A stretch of DNA of 64,000 nt from Amoebophrya sp. A120 (Eukaryota > Sar > Dinophyceae > Syndiniales > Amoebophryaceae): assembly GCA_905178155.1 (NCBI GenBank), contig CAJINV010000014.1:592116-656115 (forward strand), written 5' to 3'. The position numbers and the translations under genes are program-made. The notes beneath the pieces were generated by a model. That model searched no databases, was not told the origin of the DNA, and was given only the letters and a program-made list of their open reading frames with translations. Each line of letters opens with the position of its first letter. Position 1 is the stretch's first letter. This document shows, one piece after another, positions 30,776 through 43,000 of this stretch.

Positions 30776-32344
30776 CTAGTTTCCGCACTCAGTCTGTGAT
30801 ATGCAAAAAATGGCCTGAAGCTTTTCAAAGTTGTGATGTAGCCTTCTTATTGTTTTTACGCCCATGCGTAGATGAGATCTGACTTTGCTTAGGATAAAAA
30901 CAGCCATAAAAAAATCATAGTCATTTGATATCGAATTCGAACTCGAACTGGAGCAGGAGCTTTTTATATGCACTGCAAAAGTATCGTACTCGTATAAATG
31001 CATGACAAAATTTTCTCAGCATAAAAAGAAATAAAATTTGTCATGCTGATTTACCTTAAAAATATTTGTAATGCGAGACCTGCATTTATACGAGTACGAT
31101 ACTTTTGCACTGGATAGCTTACGCAGGAGGACAAGCAAATAGCTCGAAGTCAATTTGGGAGAGCAGGTCCTGCCAGGAGAGATCACCAAGCGTATTCGAC
31201 GTGAGCTGCTGACGACGAGATTGACGTCTGCGCGACGTGATTTCCGCGGGCCCAAGGTGCGCCGCCCCTCCACCGCTGCCCGCAGGTCCGCCATCCGCGG
31301 CCTTTTCTGTGCTGGTAGTGGCGCTCGTGGTCCCAGGACGATGCTCATGCTTGCTTGCGCGGTTCTGCGAGCGGAGAGGAGAGGGTAATTTGTCAGGCAC
31401 GACAGCCAGCCGCGCCGACGTCCTGACGGTCCGGTAGCCTTCGACGAAGTTGCCCAACTTCTGAAAGAGATCCGGGAGAAATTTCTTCCGCAGCCCGGGG
31501 TTGGCCAGGATGTGGGGGTGCCAGCCCAAGCTGCTGTGTGTGAGCGCAATGCCCTGCTGCAACTGCACGTCGAGACTGAGGCTAAGCAGGACCAGCACAA
31601 CATAGGGCGTCACCCGAAACTGGCTCCACAACTGTAGCTCCTCGGAAAGGTTGTAGCGAGAACAACTAGGTTGATACGAATTAACGTTGTCTTGCGACGA
31701 ATTTTCTTCTCCGTAGTTCTTGTTCCTGCCGCCCGTGCTGTGGTCATCTACTGCAGTCTGGTAGTTGATGTGGCGGTGCATTATTGAAAGGAAAAATCCC
31801 CCCTCACCATACCGAAAAGGTACACTTTTGGAAATTTGTGACGCTGATTTGTGGCCACAAATCGTGTCTGTCTTGCAAGAAGGCAACTCCACAGACAACC
31901 GCCACATTGTGCAGACGATTTGTCATGCTGTTGGGCCTACAGCGCGGACGTTTTTCGTGCTAACCCGTCTAACTCCTCGCCCTTGGTATTGGCCTGCAGT
32001 GCTCTCCGGCAAGACAGCTCGGATTTGTGTACACAAATCCAGCATCAGAAATTTCCTTTTGATATGCGGAGGGGTGATTTTTCCTTTCGATATGCATCTT
32101 TAAAAATTCCGAGTACCTTGCCATTCTCGACACCAGTTCCGGGAGGGAAGTACTTATCCTGTGCAAAAGTATCGCACTCGTATAAATGCAAGTCTTGCGT
32201 CGCAATTTTTTTTCTTAAGGTAAATCCGCATGACAAATTTTATTTCTCATGCTGGGGAAATTTGTAATGCATTTATACGAGTACGACACTTTTGCAGTTC
32301 ATAGTACTTGAGCCGGCCCGACTCGTATCCAAGAAAAAAAGCAT
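30776..32344 (-). CDS. Split gene, about 310 residues, one hydrophobic segment
   Basis: ATG at 32,344 (MLFFLDTSRAG). Exons 32,344-32,304, 32,154-32,093 and 31,781-31,117 join in one frame across a family-B and a family-H introner; both restored junctions (GSSTSLPELVSRM, EFLKMHRHINYQ) read smoothly. Exon 3 contains a hydrophobic stretch (VTPYVVLVLLSLSLDVQL), then LGWHPHILANPGLRKKFLPD and a Ser/Thr/Arg-rich tail. It reaches TAA just before introner B, but the GTAAGC there can act as donor with an AG beyond the introner; that gives a last exon ending at 30,776. No known family. Confidence 0.6.
30967..31116. mobile_element. Introner, family B, inside a GT-AG intron
   Basis: Nearly perfect inverted ends: TGCAAAAGTATCGTACTCG and its mirror, extended by TATAAATGCA. 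The flanks do not match. Here the frame is kept not by the usual excision but by a wider intron, from GTAAGC to AAAAAG (minus strand), that contains the whole element. Confidence 0.88.
31782..32092. mobile_element. Introner, family H
   Basis: Inverted ends TATTGAAAGGAAAAATC then CCCCCTC, and the mirror GGGGTGATTTTTCCTTTCGATA. Perfect duplication TGCAT. Removal restores ...LKMHRHINYQ. Confidence 0.92.
32155..32303. mobile_element. Introner, family B
   Basis: Left TATCCTGTGCAAAAGTATCG; right CGACACTTTTGCAGTTCATA with extended inverted identity. Perfect duplication GTACT. Removal restores ...GSSTSLPELV. Confidence 0.95.
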
Positions 32345-32536
32345 TACTACATGACGTTGTGGCGATGCTGGTGCGCACTTTTTGTATCTAGCCCTTCTGT
32401 AGCAACAGCATCAGCACGTCAAATACATACGTAAGTGTTCGCTGCGGATGACAAAGAATACTTGCAGCAGAGGCGCTGCTGAGAGCAAGACCAGAAAGGG
32501 AACTAGCCTGCAAGCCGCGTGGTCTCGGGCATGATA

Positions 32537-34379
32537 TTAGAAGTTGTCCGTCTTGCTATAGCTGCAAGAACACAGTGTTCTCGTGTAAGGTCGTGACTGT
32601 AACGCTAATAATTTCTTCTTTGCATAGTCCAACAAGCTCGATGAGAGAAGTGTTGCTCCGCCGCCGCCTGCTGGTCGGGATGTTGTCGTCCACATGCCTC
32701 CTGCTTCTTGCAGCAGCCGCGTTGACATAGCCGGTGGGTCACCGGAGCTGGCCTCGTCGTTTAGACCCGCTCGTCTCGGCGGGGCACTGGGTAAAAATGC
32801 TGGCCTCGCAGCTCCTGCGTTCGCACTCCGTCCTCCCGCGTCGTCGGACCGTGTTCCTCGTGCGTCGTCTTCCTCACCTCCACCGATTTTTCCTATGGCG
32901 CTCTCAAACGTTACATTCTCAACTGTTGCATGAATTTTCCATGCAAAAGCACCCTAAGCCGGCAGATGATCGAGCTGCTTCGCATGACAAATTTCGGGAG
33001 GGCTAGACAGCATCTAAATCTGCGCCAAACTTGTAATGCAAAAGGCGCAATCTTCCTCCTTCCAATTTTGCCAGTCTTGCATTACAAATTCATGTAACAG
33101 CTGAGAATGTAACATTTGAGAACTCCATATTTCCCTCGCGTGGTCTGTGATGCGGCCTTTCTGCGTCGATTCCAACCGTAAGATGTCCGTCCGGAGGGGC
33201 TGCGCCTGCAGCTGCGCCAACACCTTCCTGCGCATCGTTGTCTTGATGCAGCTCCTTGTAGTTGGCACGATTTCGATTATCGTCATCGCCATCCTCATCA
33301 TCGTAAAAAGGTCCTTCGACATCGCCCGCAAGTTTGTGAAACGAGCCGCCGGCTGTACGGGATTTCATCGCCCCCCCTCTCGAGTTGTCCCCCCGCTGGT
33401 CTAACTGCGACAAATTCAGCTTTGCAACAGGACCGCCGCCAGTGGTACCAGAAGACGACAAGAGCTTCTTGGATCTGCCCCCCAGATCAATCGCATCATT
33501 CAGGTTCTCATCGAGATCTTCCTCGTCGAGCGAGCGGGGGCCCAAGGCGGGTAAGAACTCATCGGCGTCCTGCGGCAACGGAAGCTTCTGTGTGGTGTTA
33601 AACATGTTTGGATCCACGGCCGCGTCTTCGGCAGCGCCCACCGCCCCGTCGTCGTGGCTAATGGCAGTGCCAAAAAAACCGCCGTCTTGTAGGCCAGCGC
33701 CGGTTCTGTTTTTCGCAGTACCCTGCTCTGCGAATCCGGCACCGTGCGCCGTACTGTAGTTAGAGGTCACGGTGAGCGTATTCAAGGACCGCTGGGAATC
33801 CAGTGCGTGTAGTTCCAGTGGCCCCCCTCCGAAGACCCCCGCGGCCCTGCCGTCACTCCCGCCCCGCCCCGCAAGAGCATGATGTTGCATGGAGCTCATT
33901 TCATCGAAAAAACTGCTCGCGTGATCATGTGGTGGACGTCCTCCACAGGTAAGCGTGGGGAAACTTTCTTCCAGGAACAGAATATTTTGATTCGTTCCGA
34001 ATAAACCTAGTTGTAAAACTTGTTCTTCCACCCGCATTGTCTCTTGCCTGGTGGAAGATGACGTCGACATGGCGGACTTCGACTCTTTTGTGGAGCTTTT
34101 TGCATTCTTGCGATAGTACGCAGAGGCCACATCCTCTTGAAAAAATTTCCAAAATTCCGGATTCCGCAGATTTTTCTCGACAAACGAATCGGGATCGAAT
34201 ATGAGCCGCTCGGCTGCTGTTTTCTTTCGTGGCCCTGCGGCCGGCTGCGGGCGCGCGTCTTCGGTCGCTGCATTTTTCGGGTGGTCTGCGTCCTCTTCCT
34301 CGCCCGTCATTTTTCCGCCCGGATGATCTGCGGACCCGATGCCCACCACGAGCACATCCACGAATATGAGAATGGACAA
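32537..34379 (-). CDS. Split gene, about 530 residues, acidic low-complexity protein
   Basis: ATG at 34,379 with a hydrophobic N-terminus (MSILIFVDVLVVGIGS) that could be a signal or anchor. An acidic stretch, a possible folded part (FDPDSFVEKNLRNPEFWKFF) and a long Gly/Asp/Ser-rich region (LDEEDLDENLNDAIDLGG) follow. Exon 1 ends at 33,130; removing introner F (32,894-33,129) restores REGKIGGGEEDD and exon 2 runs to the stop at 32,537. The gene sits 190 bp upstream of the next gene and about 235 bp downstream of the previous one on the same strand. Function unknown. Confidence 0.65.
32894..33129. mobile_element. Introner, family F
   Basis: About 45-base inverted ends starting TATGGCGCTCTCAAACGTTA and (mirror) TATGGAGTTCTCAAATGTTA, then CATTCTCA. 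Perfect duplication TTTCC. GCATGACAAAT motif inside. Confidence 0.95.
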
Positions 34380-34613
34380 ACTCCTCCCACCCTCACAGCA
34401 GGGGCTCGGGCTTCGTACTAATTATATCAAGCTCAAGCTGCATCAAAAAAAACTATATGCACGTCTTCACAGTCATGTAGCTAGCCTCTGCATGATGACA
34501 GCTTCTTCACGCTTGGTCTGTAATACTGTTTCTGTTCGGGTCGCCTGCTCGCTCGAAAACTTTGAAAACAACTCATACCAACTTACTATGCTGTAACTGC
34601 AGCAAATAGTATT

Positions 34614-36896
34614 TTATACGAAAGAAAGACCACAGAGCTGAAGTTGGTTTTTCGATTTCCCGAGAAATTGAAATACAATTACAAATACGTCGGGGGAGCT
34701 GCATAAAATTGAGTTATAATCCACTACTTTCGTAAAAAACTCCGGATTGTGGTAGAATACGCGGCGGGAAGTGTCGATGAGCAGTAGCGAGCTTCCCCGA
34801 TTCTGTACACAGATCGGCCGCAACTTTGGATAAAAGCAAAACAGTACCACCTTTTGCTTCTTCGTCGCCGGTACTATCTTGGTTTTTTTTCTCCACGAGG
34901 ACCTCCTCGAGAGTTGTTCTACTCCTTGAGCAGGACCGCCAGCAGTTCCCGTGCTCCTCCTCGACGAAGATGATTGTACGGAGGAAGCCCCGGCAGCAGG
35001 ACGAGAGCCAAAAGGCCCATCGCTCGTCGTCACGGTACTCATTCCCTGGTCCACCTGTGAACCACCACTATTAAGGCGGACCACCTCTGCGCAAGAAGGG
35101 ATGTACGTAACGTGGCATAACGAGTCCTGCTGCGGTGGCGTCGATAGAAGCAGCTTCAGCGCGTCGTCTTTATTTACTCCGGCGACGAGTCCACCTTGTG
35201 CATGCGGCGCATCTCCCCCTGGTGGCTTTATCGATATCATGTGTAAAAACGTTCCAGCCCCGGAAGCACGATGCGGCCTTTGATACACAAACCAACGAAC
35301 GGATTTTGGGTGTAGCTGCTGCTGCGCATGACGGTAGTTTTAGTAGGCTCGCAGTCTGACCCTGTGTAGCCAGCGCAAGGGAAGACATCGCTGCAAATCG
35401 CCTTCCTTATCCTGAGAGTCTGATGCTAGCACGAGCATGACAAACTCCTAGGCAGCATGATGTTGAGAAAATGCCCCTCATGTTGTATCAGCGCATGATC
35501 AGTATTTGAGAATACACATACCCTGCTCAGGAGATTTTGATTTAGCGTGCGAATAATTTCTATGAGTATCTCTGGTGGGCGTGACCGCGTGGGGACGTTG
35601 ACGTTTTCTCAGGATAAAAATCGTCGACCCCGTCTGGTTGTATCTATCGTCCTCGGCGCCGTGGTTCTTCGCCCCTTGCCATGCCACCCCGTCTGGGGGA
35701 TGAGGGTCTCCGTTGTCATCACCACGAGCCAGGTCTTCTTCCGCAACGACCTCTTGCGTGGTGTGCCGTTCTTCCGGCCCCGAGGATGATCCCCCTCCCG
35801 TAGTCCCGCTGGCGTACGTATTTCTGACCCTGTCATGATGATCTTCACCTGCTTCATGTGTTCTTCCAGTCTCATCTTGGCCAACATGATCCTGGAGCAG
35901 TTTTTCGCACGAAGAAAAGGTCGCGAAAAAACACCCACGGAGGAGCTGGCACACTGAAGCTGCGAGGTGTTGTCGGTCCGATGCAGAAGGTACTATAGTC
36001 GTGCCCGCAGCCTGTATCGTCCGCATCTTCGAGGAGGAAAAGTCACCTTCATCTTCCCGATCAACAATGTGCAGTGTGACGAAAGACGACGTCGTGGCTG
36101 AACCACCACCCAGCTGCTGGTGGGCTGGTCGTGGTACCGACAGGGTCACTCGCTCTTCCTGATAGCAGCCTAAAGTGACACAGGAGACAAACTGCTGGTC
36201 TTCTTGATCTTGTTGGTCAACATGATCTACTTCGTGTTGCGATGGATGTAGGTCCCCGCCCGATGAATCCTCGTCCTTCCTCTGTTCTTCGTTCCTCTGC
36301 AAGCTCGTCCACCAGTGTGCTGCCAGCCTCTCCTATCCCACGGCAAAAGTGTATACAGTTTACACGTTGATGATGGTTGATGTCAATTTAGCAACACAAA
36401 TTTTCTCTCCATCAGAGATGAAAGAGCCTTGGAATGCAGAGATCAAAAGGGAGAACACGTATGTTGAAACAACAATGCTCCTTTGCATATCTGGCATGAC
36501 AGAGCTTGTCTGTGTTGTTTGGTCTGGCTGCAACGCAATCTCTAACTGCAATTGTGACAATTTTCTCTTTGCATATTTCCTTCCTCCGGTCCTCTTCCGC
36601 CTGCTCTTCCAGCACCGGGGTGGGAAACTTCATATGCATTGCAAAAGTATGGCACTATTTGTATGAATAGCAAATACAATTACAAATTTTCACAAGAACA
36701 AAATTCAAATTGCAATGCTGTCGTGCAGATTCAACAGCTAAGGAAGCAAACCTGTCATGCAGTGACAGTGTTGCCACTTATACGAGTACGATACTTTTGC
36801 AGAGCATACTTCAAACTGGGTGCACATTTCGGAAGTTTGTCGTTTCCCGCCTCCTCTTCAAGCAGCGTCGGGAGGAACTCGTAGTGGAAGTTGCGA
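34614..36896 (-). CDS. Split gene or C-terminal continuation of the giant kinase
   Basis: Four exons join in one frame: 36,896-36,809 (NFHYEFLPTLLEEEAGNDKL), 36,632-36,576 (KFPTPVLEEQAEEDRRKE), 36,333-35,616 (Asp/Gln/His-rich) and 35,234-34,614. The last exon is Ser/Gly-rich, then turns into a well-ordered stretch (PKLRPICVQNRGSSLLLIDT ... NPEFFTKVVDYNSIL ... FVIVFQFLG) that might be a beta-rich domain; no family assigned. Stop at 34,614. No ATG opens the first exon, so an upstream exon is required; the kinase exon ending near 37,073 is the natural candidate, but the phase does not fit the usual rule. Confidence 0.55.
35235..35615. mobile_element. Introner, family D
   Basis: Left TATCATGTGTAAAAACGTTC then CAGCCCCGG; right GGGGACGTTGACGTTTTCTCAGGATA. 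The duplication is not clear. Frame kept into the exon SIKPPGGDAPHAQ. Confidence 0.82.
36334..36575. mobile_element. Introner, family B-like (diverged)
   Basis: Left TATCCCACGGCAAAAGTG; right ...TTTTCTCTTTGCATA. Flanks TCTCC / TTTCC (4 of 5). Frame kept from ...EEDRRKE to RLAAHWW. Confidence 0.75.
36633..36808. mobile_element. Introner, family B
   Basis: Left TATGCATTGCAAAAGTATGG; right CGAGTACGATACTTTTGCAG then AGCATA. Perfect duplication CTTCA. Removal restores ...CAPSLKFPTPVL. Confidence 0.94.
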
Positions 36897-37072
36897 TATG
36901 CCTTGCAACAATGAAAACTATCGTTCTATCTGGTAGTACCAAATTGCAACACAACAAGTTTCATTCTTGTTTCCAACTGGAGCAAAGGTGGAATTCGAAT
37001 TCGTAATGCTGACAGAGTCTTCTGCAGATTGGCCACTTGTCTGTGTTGCATGATGATTGCAATCAAGTGCTA
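36897..37072. mobile_element. Possible introner between kinase exon and 34,614-36,896 exons
   Basis: Left TATGCCTTGCAACAATG; right ...GATTGCAATCAAGTGCTA. Inverted similarity is weak and no duplication is seen. Size (176 bp) fits a family-B copy. The usual excision would end the kinase 12 residues later with a stop near 36,857. Confidence 0.45.
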
Positions 37073-40000
37073 ACTCGGTACGACCAGCCAGTGCGATAGT
37101 CCTTCTCCGCAGTTGATATGCGGATGAGCTCGGCAATTTTCGGCCTCCGATTGGGATCCTTTTGCAACACGAAGCGCATGTACCGTGTCATTGCGCTGGA
37201 GTTCCCGAGCTTCGCTTGGTGTCGGGGCTGGACCAAGTGGTGCTCCCCTGTCCTCTGTTGCGCGACCACACCTCCCCCCGCACTGCTGTTCATCATGGCG
37301 CCGCTCATGCCGATGACTTCGTACTCGCTGAAGGGCGCGGTCCCGAGCAGCACCTGGTAGAACAGGATCCCGCAGCTCCAGATGTCGGAGGCCAGCGAGA
37401 TCAAGTCTTGCGTCAAGTGTTTCTTTCGTCGATCATAGTTTTCGTGCTGCTTATCCTGCAGCTTCGTTTGCAGCGCCATCTCCGGTGGTTGCAGCTCGAT
37501 CGCCCCCCGGGCCTTCTCCGACCCCGTGCCCGACTGGGCCCACCCAATTTCGAAGTCAAAACTTTTCGCCGCCGCCCTGGCCGACGAGGAGGTTGAGGAC
37601 GAGCCCTTGTAGTTTGTTGATCCCGTTGATGTGTTGGCTGCTACTACTTCGGTCTTTCTCGTCTGACTTCTTGTTTGGCCACGTTGACCACTCGTTTCGT
37701 CGTTCTGCACCGCGGCGGCGGCCCGGTTGCTGCTTGGGAAAATCACGTCGGCTGTACTAGCAGGCGCGGCCGTCGCCACGATGTCAACATCATCATGATC
37801 TCCTGAAGTAGAGGGAAAATAATTTATCCCCCGTGAAGTAGACGTCGGCGCGGGTAAAAGCGTTGCCTCGCCGAAATCCGACACGACGACGTGTGGAAAG
37901 TGAGTGCCGACCCGGGAAAAATACGGATGGTGGTCCTGCTGTTGACCATGTGAATATTGATGTTGTGGTCGTCCTTCCAATGTACTACGTGTAGAAGAAG
38001 TCTCACCAGCTGTAGCAGGCTCCTGCTGTTCATACTTCCTCGCCGGCATGTTGACCACATTCAAGAGATCTTCTCCGCGGTGGTGGTGGATACCAAAATC
38101 CTCCAGCGCCGGTCTTGCAGCAGCACTCGACCACGACGTGCTGGTGTCGGGCTGCCACCTACGGCTGCAGTCGACGAAAAAGTTGTCCGGCTTCAGGTCG
38201 TGGTGCACAATGTGCAAGGACTGCAGAAACCGCACGGCTTCCAGCATTTGGGCGTACATGGCCAGGCAGTGGGGGACGATCTCCCACGCAATGTCAAGTG
38301 CAAATATGTCTGCATCTGGAAGAGTACAAACTTGTCATGCAGAATTTCCATGCCCCATGAGGGCTGGAATGCAGGACCTAACATGGCAGATTCAGCGAGG
38401 TCTCTGTCATGCCCGTCCTGCATGAGAAACCCCCTCTCATGGTGGTCAGAAAAGGGCAACTTTTGGTGATCACGCAAGACAGATTTTTGTGTGATCCAAG
38501 CAGGACGCATCACAAGCTCCATCCTTCCACACCCAGACATATTTGAAATGCATACGCAAAGCGGTTCTGCAACTTGAACTCGTCCTGCACCAGGTTGGCC
38601 AAAAACTTCTCGCGGTACTTCTGGCAATTCACCGGATAACTTTCCATCGACAGCCAAAATCGCTCTTGACCCAGGTGGAGACAGTTGTCGGGTCCCATAA
38701 ACCCGAAGTTCAGCAACTGGCACACGTGCCGGCCCTGCAACCGCGCTTCGTCCAGACAATAGACCTCGAGCAGAAAGTCGTGCAATTTGTTGCGCTTGGA
38801 GGCGGTCGTGACCCGGTCCTGCGACTGCGATTTCGCAGTTACCGTTTTCAGAATCATATCATTTTTCGCACTTGTTTCCTCCGACGGAAGGAGCTGAAGA
38901 CCCCGACCCGTCGAGTTTGCCGCCGCGGTTCCGGACGAAAATAAGACGTGCTCTTCCGCGTCACGTCCTGCTTATATAAAAATGCACAAGCAGGTACTCC
39001 CCCTCCCCCTTATTTGTCATGCAAAGGACGACCAAAGAAATCCACGCCCGGCACTGGCCTGCAAGCACTGTCTGCATGACAAATTTCGGAAGAACCTGAA
39101 TCGATACTACAATCCATCTGCAGATCATTTGTCATGGGGACGTCCCATTTCCGCTGTTGCTTGTCTTGCTGCTCATGCCATTCGAATGAGGGTGGCGAGG
39201 GGGCGTTGCGGACTGCTCTCGTCATAGCTCCTGTCCGCGATTTTTTCGACGAAAAAAAAGCACCATTTTGCTCTTGCGAGCTGTTCCTCCCGGTGCCCAT
39301 CAGTGTGTTTTTGAAGCTGTAGATTTCCGAAAACTGTCCGGTACTGGGAATCTGCACGGCGTTCTCCGCAAAGTCGGCCAGATGACGCTGCTCAGGAGCA
39401 ACCACAGCATCGAAGCTGGCATCGTACTCGGACGCAGAGTAACACAGCAATTTCAGCAACCGCAGAGCACCGGTGGTCGAGCAAGAAGTTCTTGCACAAC
39501 AACTTGGATGTTGCGTGGCCGTAGCTCTCGCGCCAGTGCTACCAACAATCATACGGAGGCCTCGTCCACTCGCCGTCCTACTTACTGTAGTTGGATGAGG
39601 AGCAGCCAACCCCAAGGGCAGGCTCTCAGCAACGACCAGTTCCGCGACCTTGTGCTGGTTGGATTCGTACATCAAATGCGACTTTAGAATGTTACAAATG
39701 TTCTCGTCCTCGTGGTATCAAATGCAAATGTGTCTGGGTCTCCTGGAAGATTCCGAGACTTGTGATGCAGTTTTTCCAAGCTCCGCCAAGTCTGGAATGG
39801 CGGGCCTGGCATCACAGGTTCTGCAGCCCCTTGGTGATGCCTATTCTGCATGAGACATGCCCTCTCAGAATGGCCAGAAATGGGGACCTTTTGCAAGTCA
39901 TGCAACACAGATTTCTGTATGATCCGCAGTACGCATCACAAGTTCGGATCCTTCCAGACCCAGACGTTTTTGCGGTTGATACGTGGCTCGTCTCGTGAAA

Positions 40001-43000
40001 ATACGCCGGGTCAAAAAAGCCCTGGTCCTGGGTAAAGAGAAGCTTCAGAACCAGCTGCAGCAGCATCAGGTGCACGAGCTCCTGGCTCGTTTTTTCGTCC
40101 CTTGCGACTTCCTCCTTCGACGGACCGGTAAGGAACGCACCAAAATCATGCTCATGCGGTATTTTTCCTCCAGGAGCGACTGAAGATGAACCATAGATTA
40201 TAGCGCCCAAAGGCATTTTCACCCCTGGCTTTGAATGATCCGCGAATGATGCGTCTTTCATCGAAGATGATATAATTTTTGCCCACGAATTCTTCGCGCC
40301 GCCAACACTGTACAACCGGGAGGCGTGTCGCTTGTCAAAAAAGCTTTGGTTACCCATTAAGGCCTGGGATTGGTGCACTTGTGGATTCAACTTGGAGGTG
40401 CGACTACCCGTACCACCTGCACCAGGCATAATCAGTCCTCCGGCCCGGCCCTTCGAGGCCGAGGAGAGGCCGCCAGAACCCCCTCCACCCCCGCCGCGCG
40501 TACTGAAGTGTCGCGGGGTCATGTTCTGCTGTTGCTCCAGCAGATGGTTTAGGTGTTGGTGAGGACCGCAGTCCTGCTTGAAGCGGGCGGCCGGGCTCTC
40601 CGAACTGGGCGCCGTCCACGACGGCGTTTGCCGACCCGGCGAACGGGACTGCGACACTGAGCCGGCTCGACTTACTTCGTTGGGCCCGACCATCATCTGC
40701 TGATTCTGTAACTGCTGCAACTGCTGCGTCAGATTCAAACTGTGCATCATATCACGTGCAAATTTGTCTGGTGCTGGAAATATTAAAGTCGGCGTGCTTG
40801 TAGTCGTGCACAATCGAGTGCATCACGCGACAAATGGTCACGTTCATGCATCAGCATCCAACAGCATAACTCATAATGTGTGAGGGTTTTGGCTATGCGC
40901 CGCTGGTTTCTTGATGTCTACCCCGCATGACGAACTCGCACTGCTCTGTGTGCCAAGATATAGTGGGAAGCTTTTGATGCTCAGCAGGAGAGACAGAAAG
41001 CGGGGCAGGAAAGATTTCTTCTTTCAGCAGCATGCGTTTGGCTCAAGGAGAGTGAAGATAGACACATAAGGGTGGAAAACTCGAGATTAGGAGTGTCGAC
41101 CCACGAAGAATCAAGTAAGTACTGAGCCAAAATCAATCAATCAATAATGGCATCATGATGGTCGTCTCGTTGCATTGGCGCACCGCCACCACCCGCGCAA
41201 GGTGAGCGGGAAGCGCTAGCTTCTTTGGTCTTCTTTTCCCTTTCCTCTCTTTGGTAACGCGACCAAGCGTGGCGCGCACCACAATAACGTCGTAAGAGTG
41301 TAAATCGGAGAAGCAGTAGGCGCGGTTGTCGGGTCCCGCGCCTCTGTTCAGGATTGTCAGGCCTTGGCGCTACGCTGTTGACGAAGGGACGAGCACAGTC
41401 ACCAACAACAATGGCTACCTCCCGCCACGTTGCGGGCACTTTTCTGATCCTTTTTGCGATTCTCAGCGCAGTGATGGGACGCAATCCGGATCGAGTACGA
41501 CACAAGCAGCGGCAATGCAACCAACCGCATGCCGAGGGCGCGTGGATCACCACTTCCACACTAAACACGCAAATGGCAGCCTTTCGCTGGCTGCTACCAG
41601 GCGCACGGGAGAAACAGCTCAACCAGCAGGAGCGCAACTCCTGCGAGAAGATCGACGACTTGATGCGCTACATCAGCAAGCACGGGGGGAAAGTGGTACT
41701 ACTGTCCGACGTCTCCAGCAAGGGCATTCCGACGCCAAGCAGCTGGAGCTGCAAGTGGGGGCCGTTCCGAGTCTTTGGGGCGGCCAAGGTTGCAGTAGTA
41801 ATCCACAAGTCGCTGCTGATCAGTCCGGACGGCAATACGATAGTAGAACCACCACGCAAGCACTTCGGGCCGCGGCTTCATGCTGTTTATGCACAAGGCC
41901 ACTGGTGGGCAGCAGCTTACCAACCACCCCGGAACGCCACTGCGGGGCGCTTGGAGGAGTTGGAGAAGTTCACGACGGCGCGCGAAAAACTCCTCTGCGC
42001 GGTTGGCCGGGGCAACTTGGTTCTGGGCGGCGATTGGAATGCCGCGCTGGGATATGAAGACCGCACGTTCGAGATGACCTCGCAGGGCGCAATCGGGTCC
42101 GCCACCCTACTCAGCGGAGCACAGTCGGGAACGGGAAAAGAGTCCATGGAGTTCGCACTGGTTAACAACCTCACCATTCCGGACACGTTCAAGGCAGTGC
42201 ACTCGCGGGGCACTTGGTGGAGGATGGCGAACAACCGATGGCATGAGCTGGACTACTTCTTCCTGACGAAACGCATACGCTTCGGGCGTGTCACAACCCA
42301 CACCCCGAACCTCCGCACCGATCACCGCATGAAGAAAATCTGTATCGTGGTAGGCAGATCAAAGGCTGAGCAGCGCCGGGCGGCTCTCCTACGGGCACAG
42401 AACAGGCAGGCGCGCCTGCCGTTTCACGCATTGCGGCGTGACCAGGAGGTGCGGGACGCGTTTGGGCACGAAACTGATGCAGCTCTTGTAGCCAATGTGA
42501 AAGAGTTTGACGAGGAAGACATCGACCAGTGTTGGGAGCGACTTGAGAACGCGATCAACAGTGCGGCGACGAAAGCGATCCCGGCGAACACGGAACAGGC
42601 CGCGCGCAGGTATCCGCCCTGGGTGGATTTGAAGGACTTGGAACTCTTGAAGGAGAACCGGGCGCGGACCCTGTGGGAGCGCAACAACTCGGCGGACGCC
42701 GAATTTCGACGGGAGTGCAACAGACAGGCGCGGCAGATGGCGAAGGAGTACAAACAACGCGACGAGGAGAGGTTCCAGATGTACATCACCAGTCTTACGG
42801 ATCAGTGCGCAGATGAATACAAGAGGTGCCCAAGAACGGACTTCCAGCGACTGAAGGAGAGCGGCGCGATCTATTCTCACGAGACGACAGCAAAAGGCGA
42901 TCCGGGTTTTCCCTTCTCCGCAGCGCAGGCCGAGGCTCACTCTTCGGCGTTGATGCGGCGCACGGGCGAAGTGCCGGAAGGTTTTGTGGAGTTACTAGCC

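Noticed and set aside
39812-40813. Reading the ORF at 39,812-40,813 as a full gene with its own start
   Set aside because: Its first residues are encoded by the left end of a family-A introner, and its last ones by another introner. Only about 39,982-40,749 is exon.
41326-42057. A second plus-strand ORF overlapping the LINE endonuclease
   Set aside because: It is Arg/Ser/Gly-rich noise in another frame; the nuclease motifs are all in the 41,411 frame.
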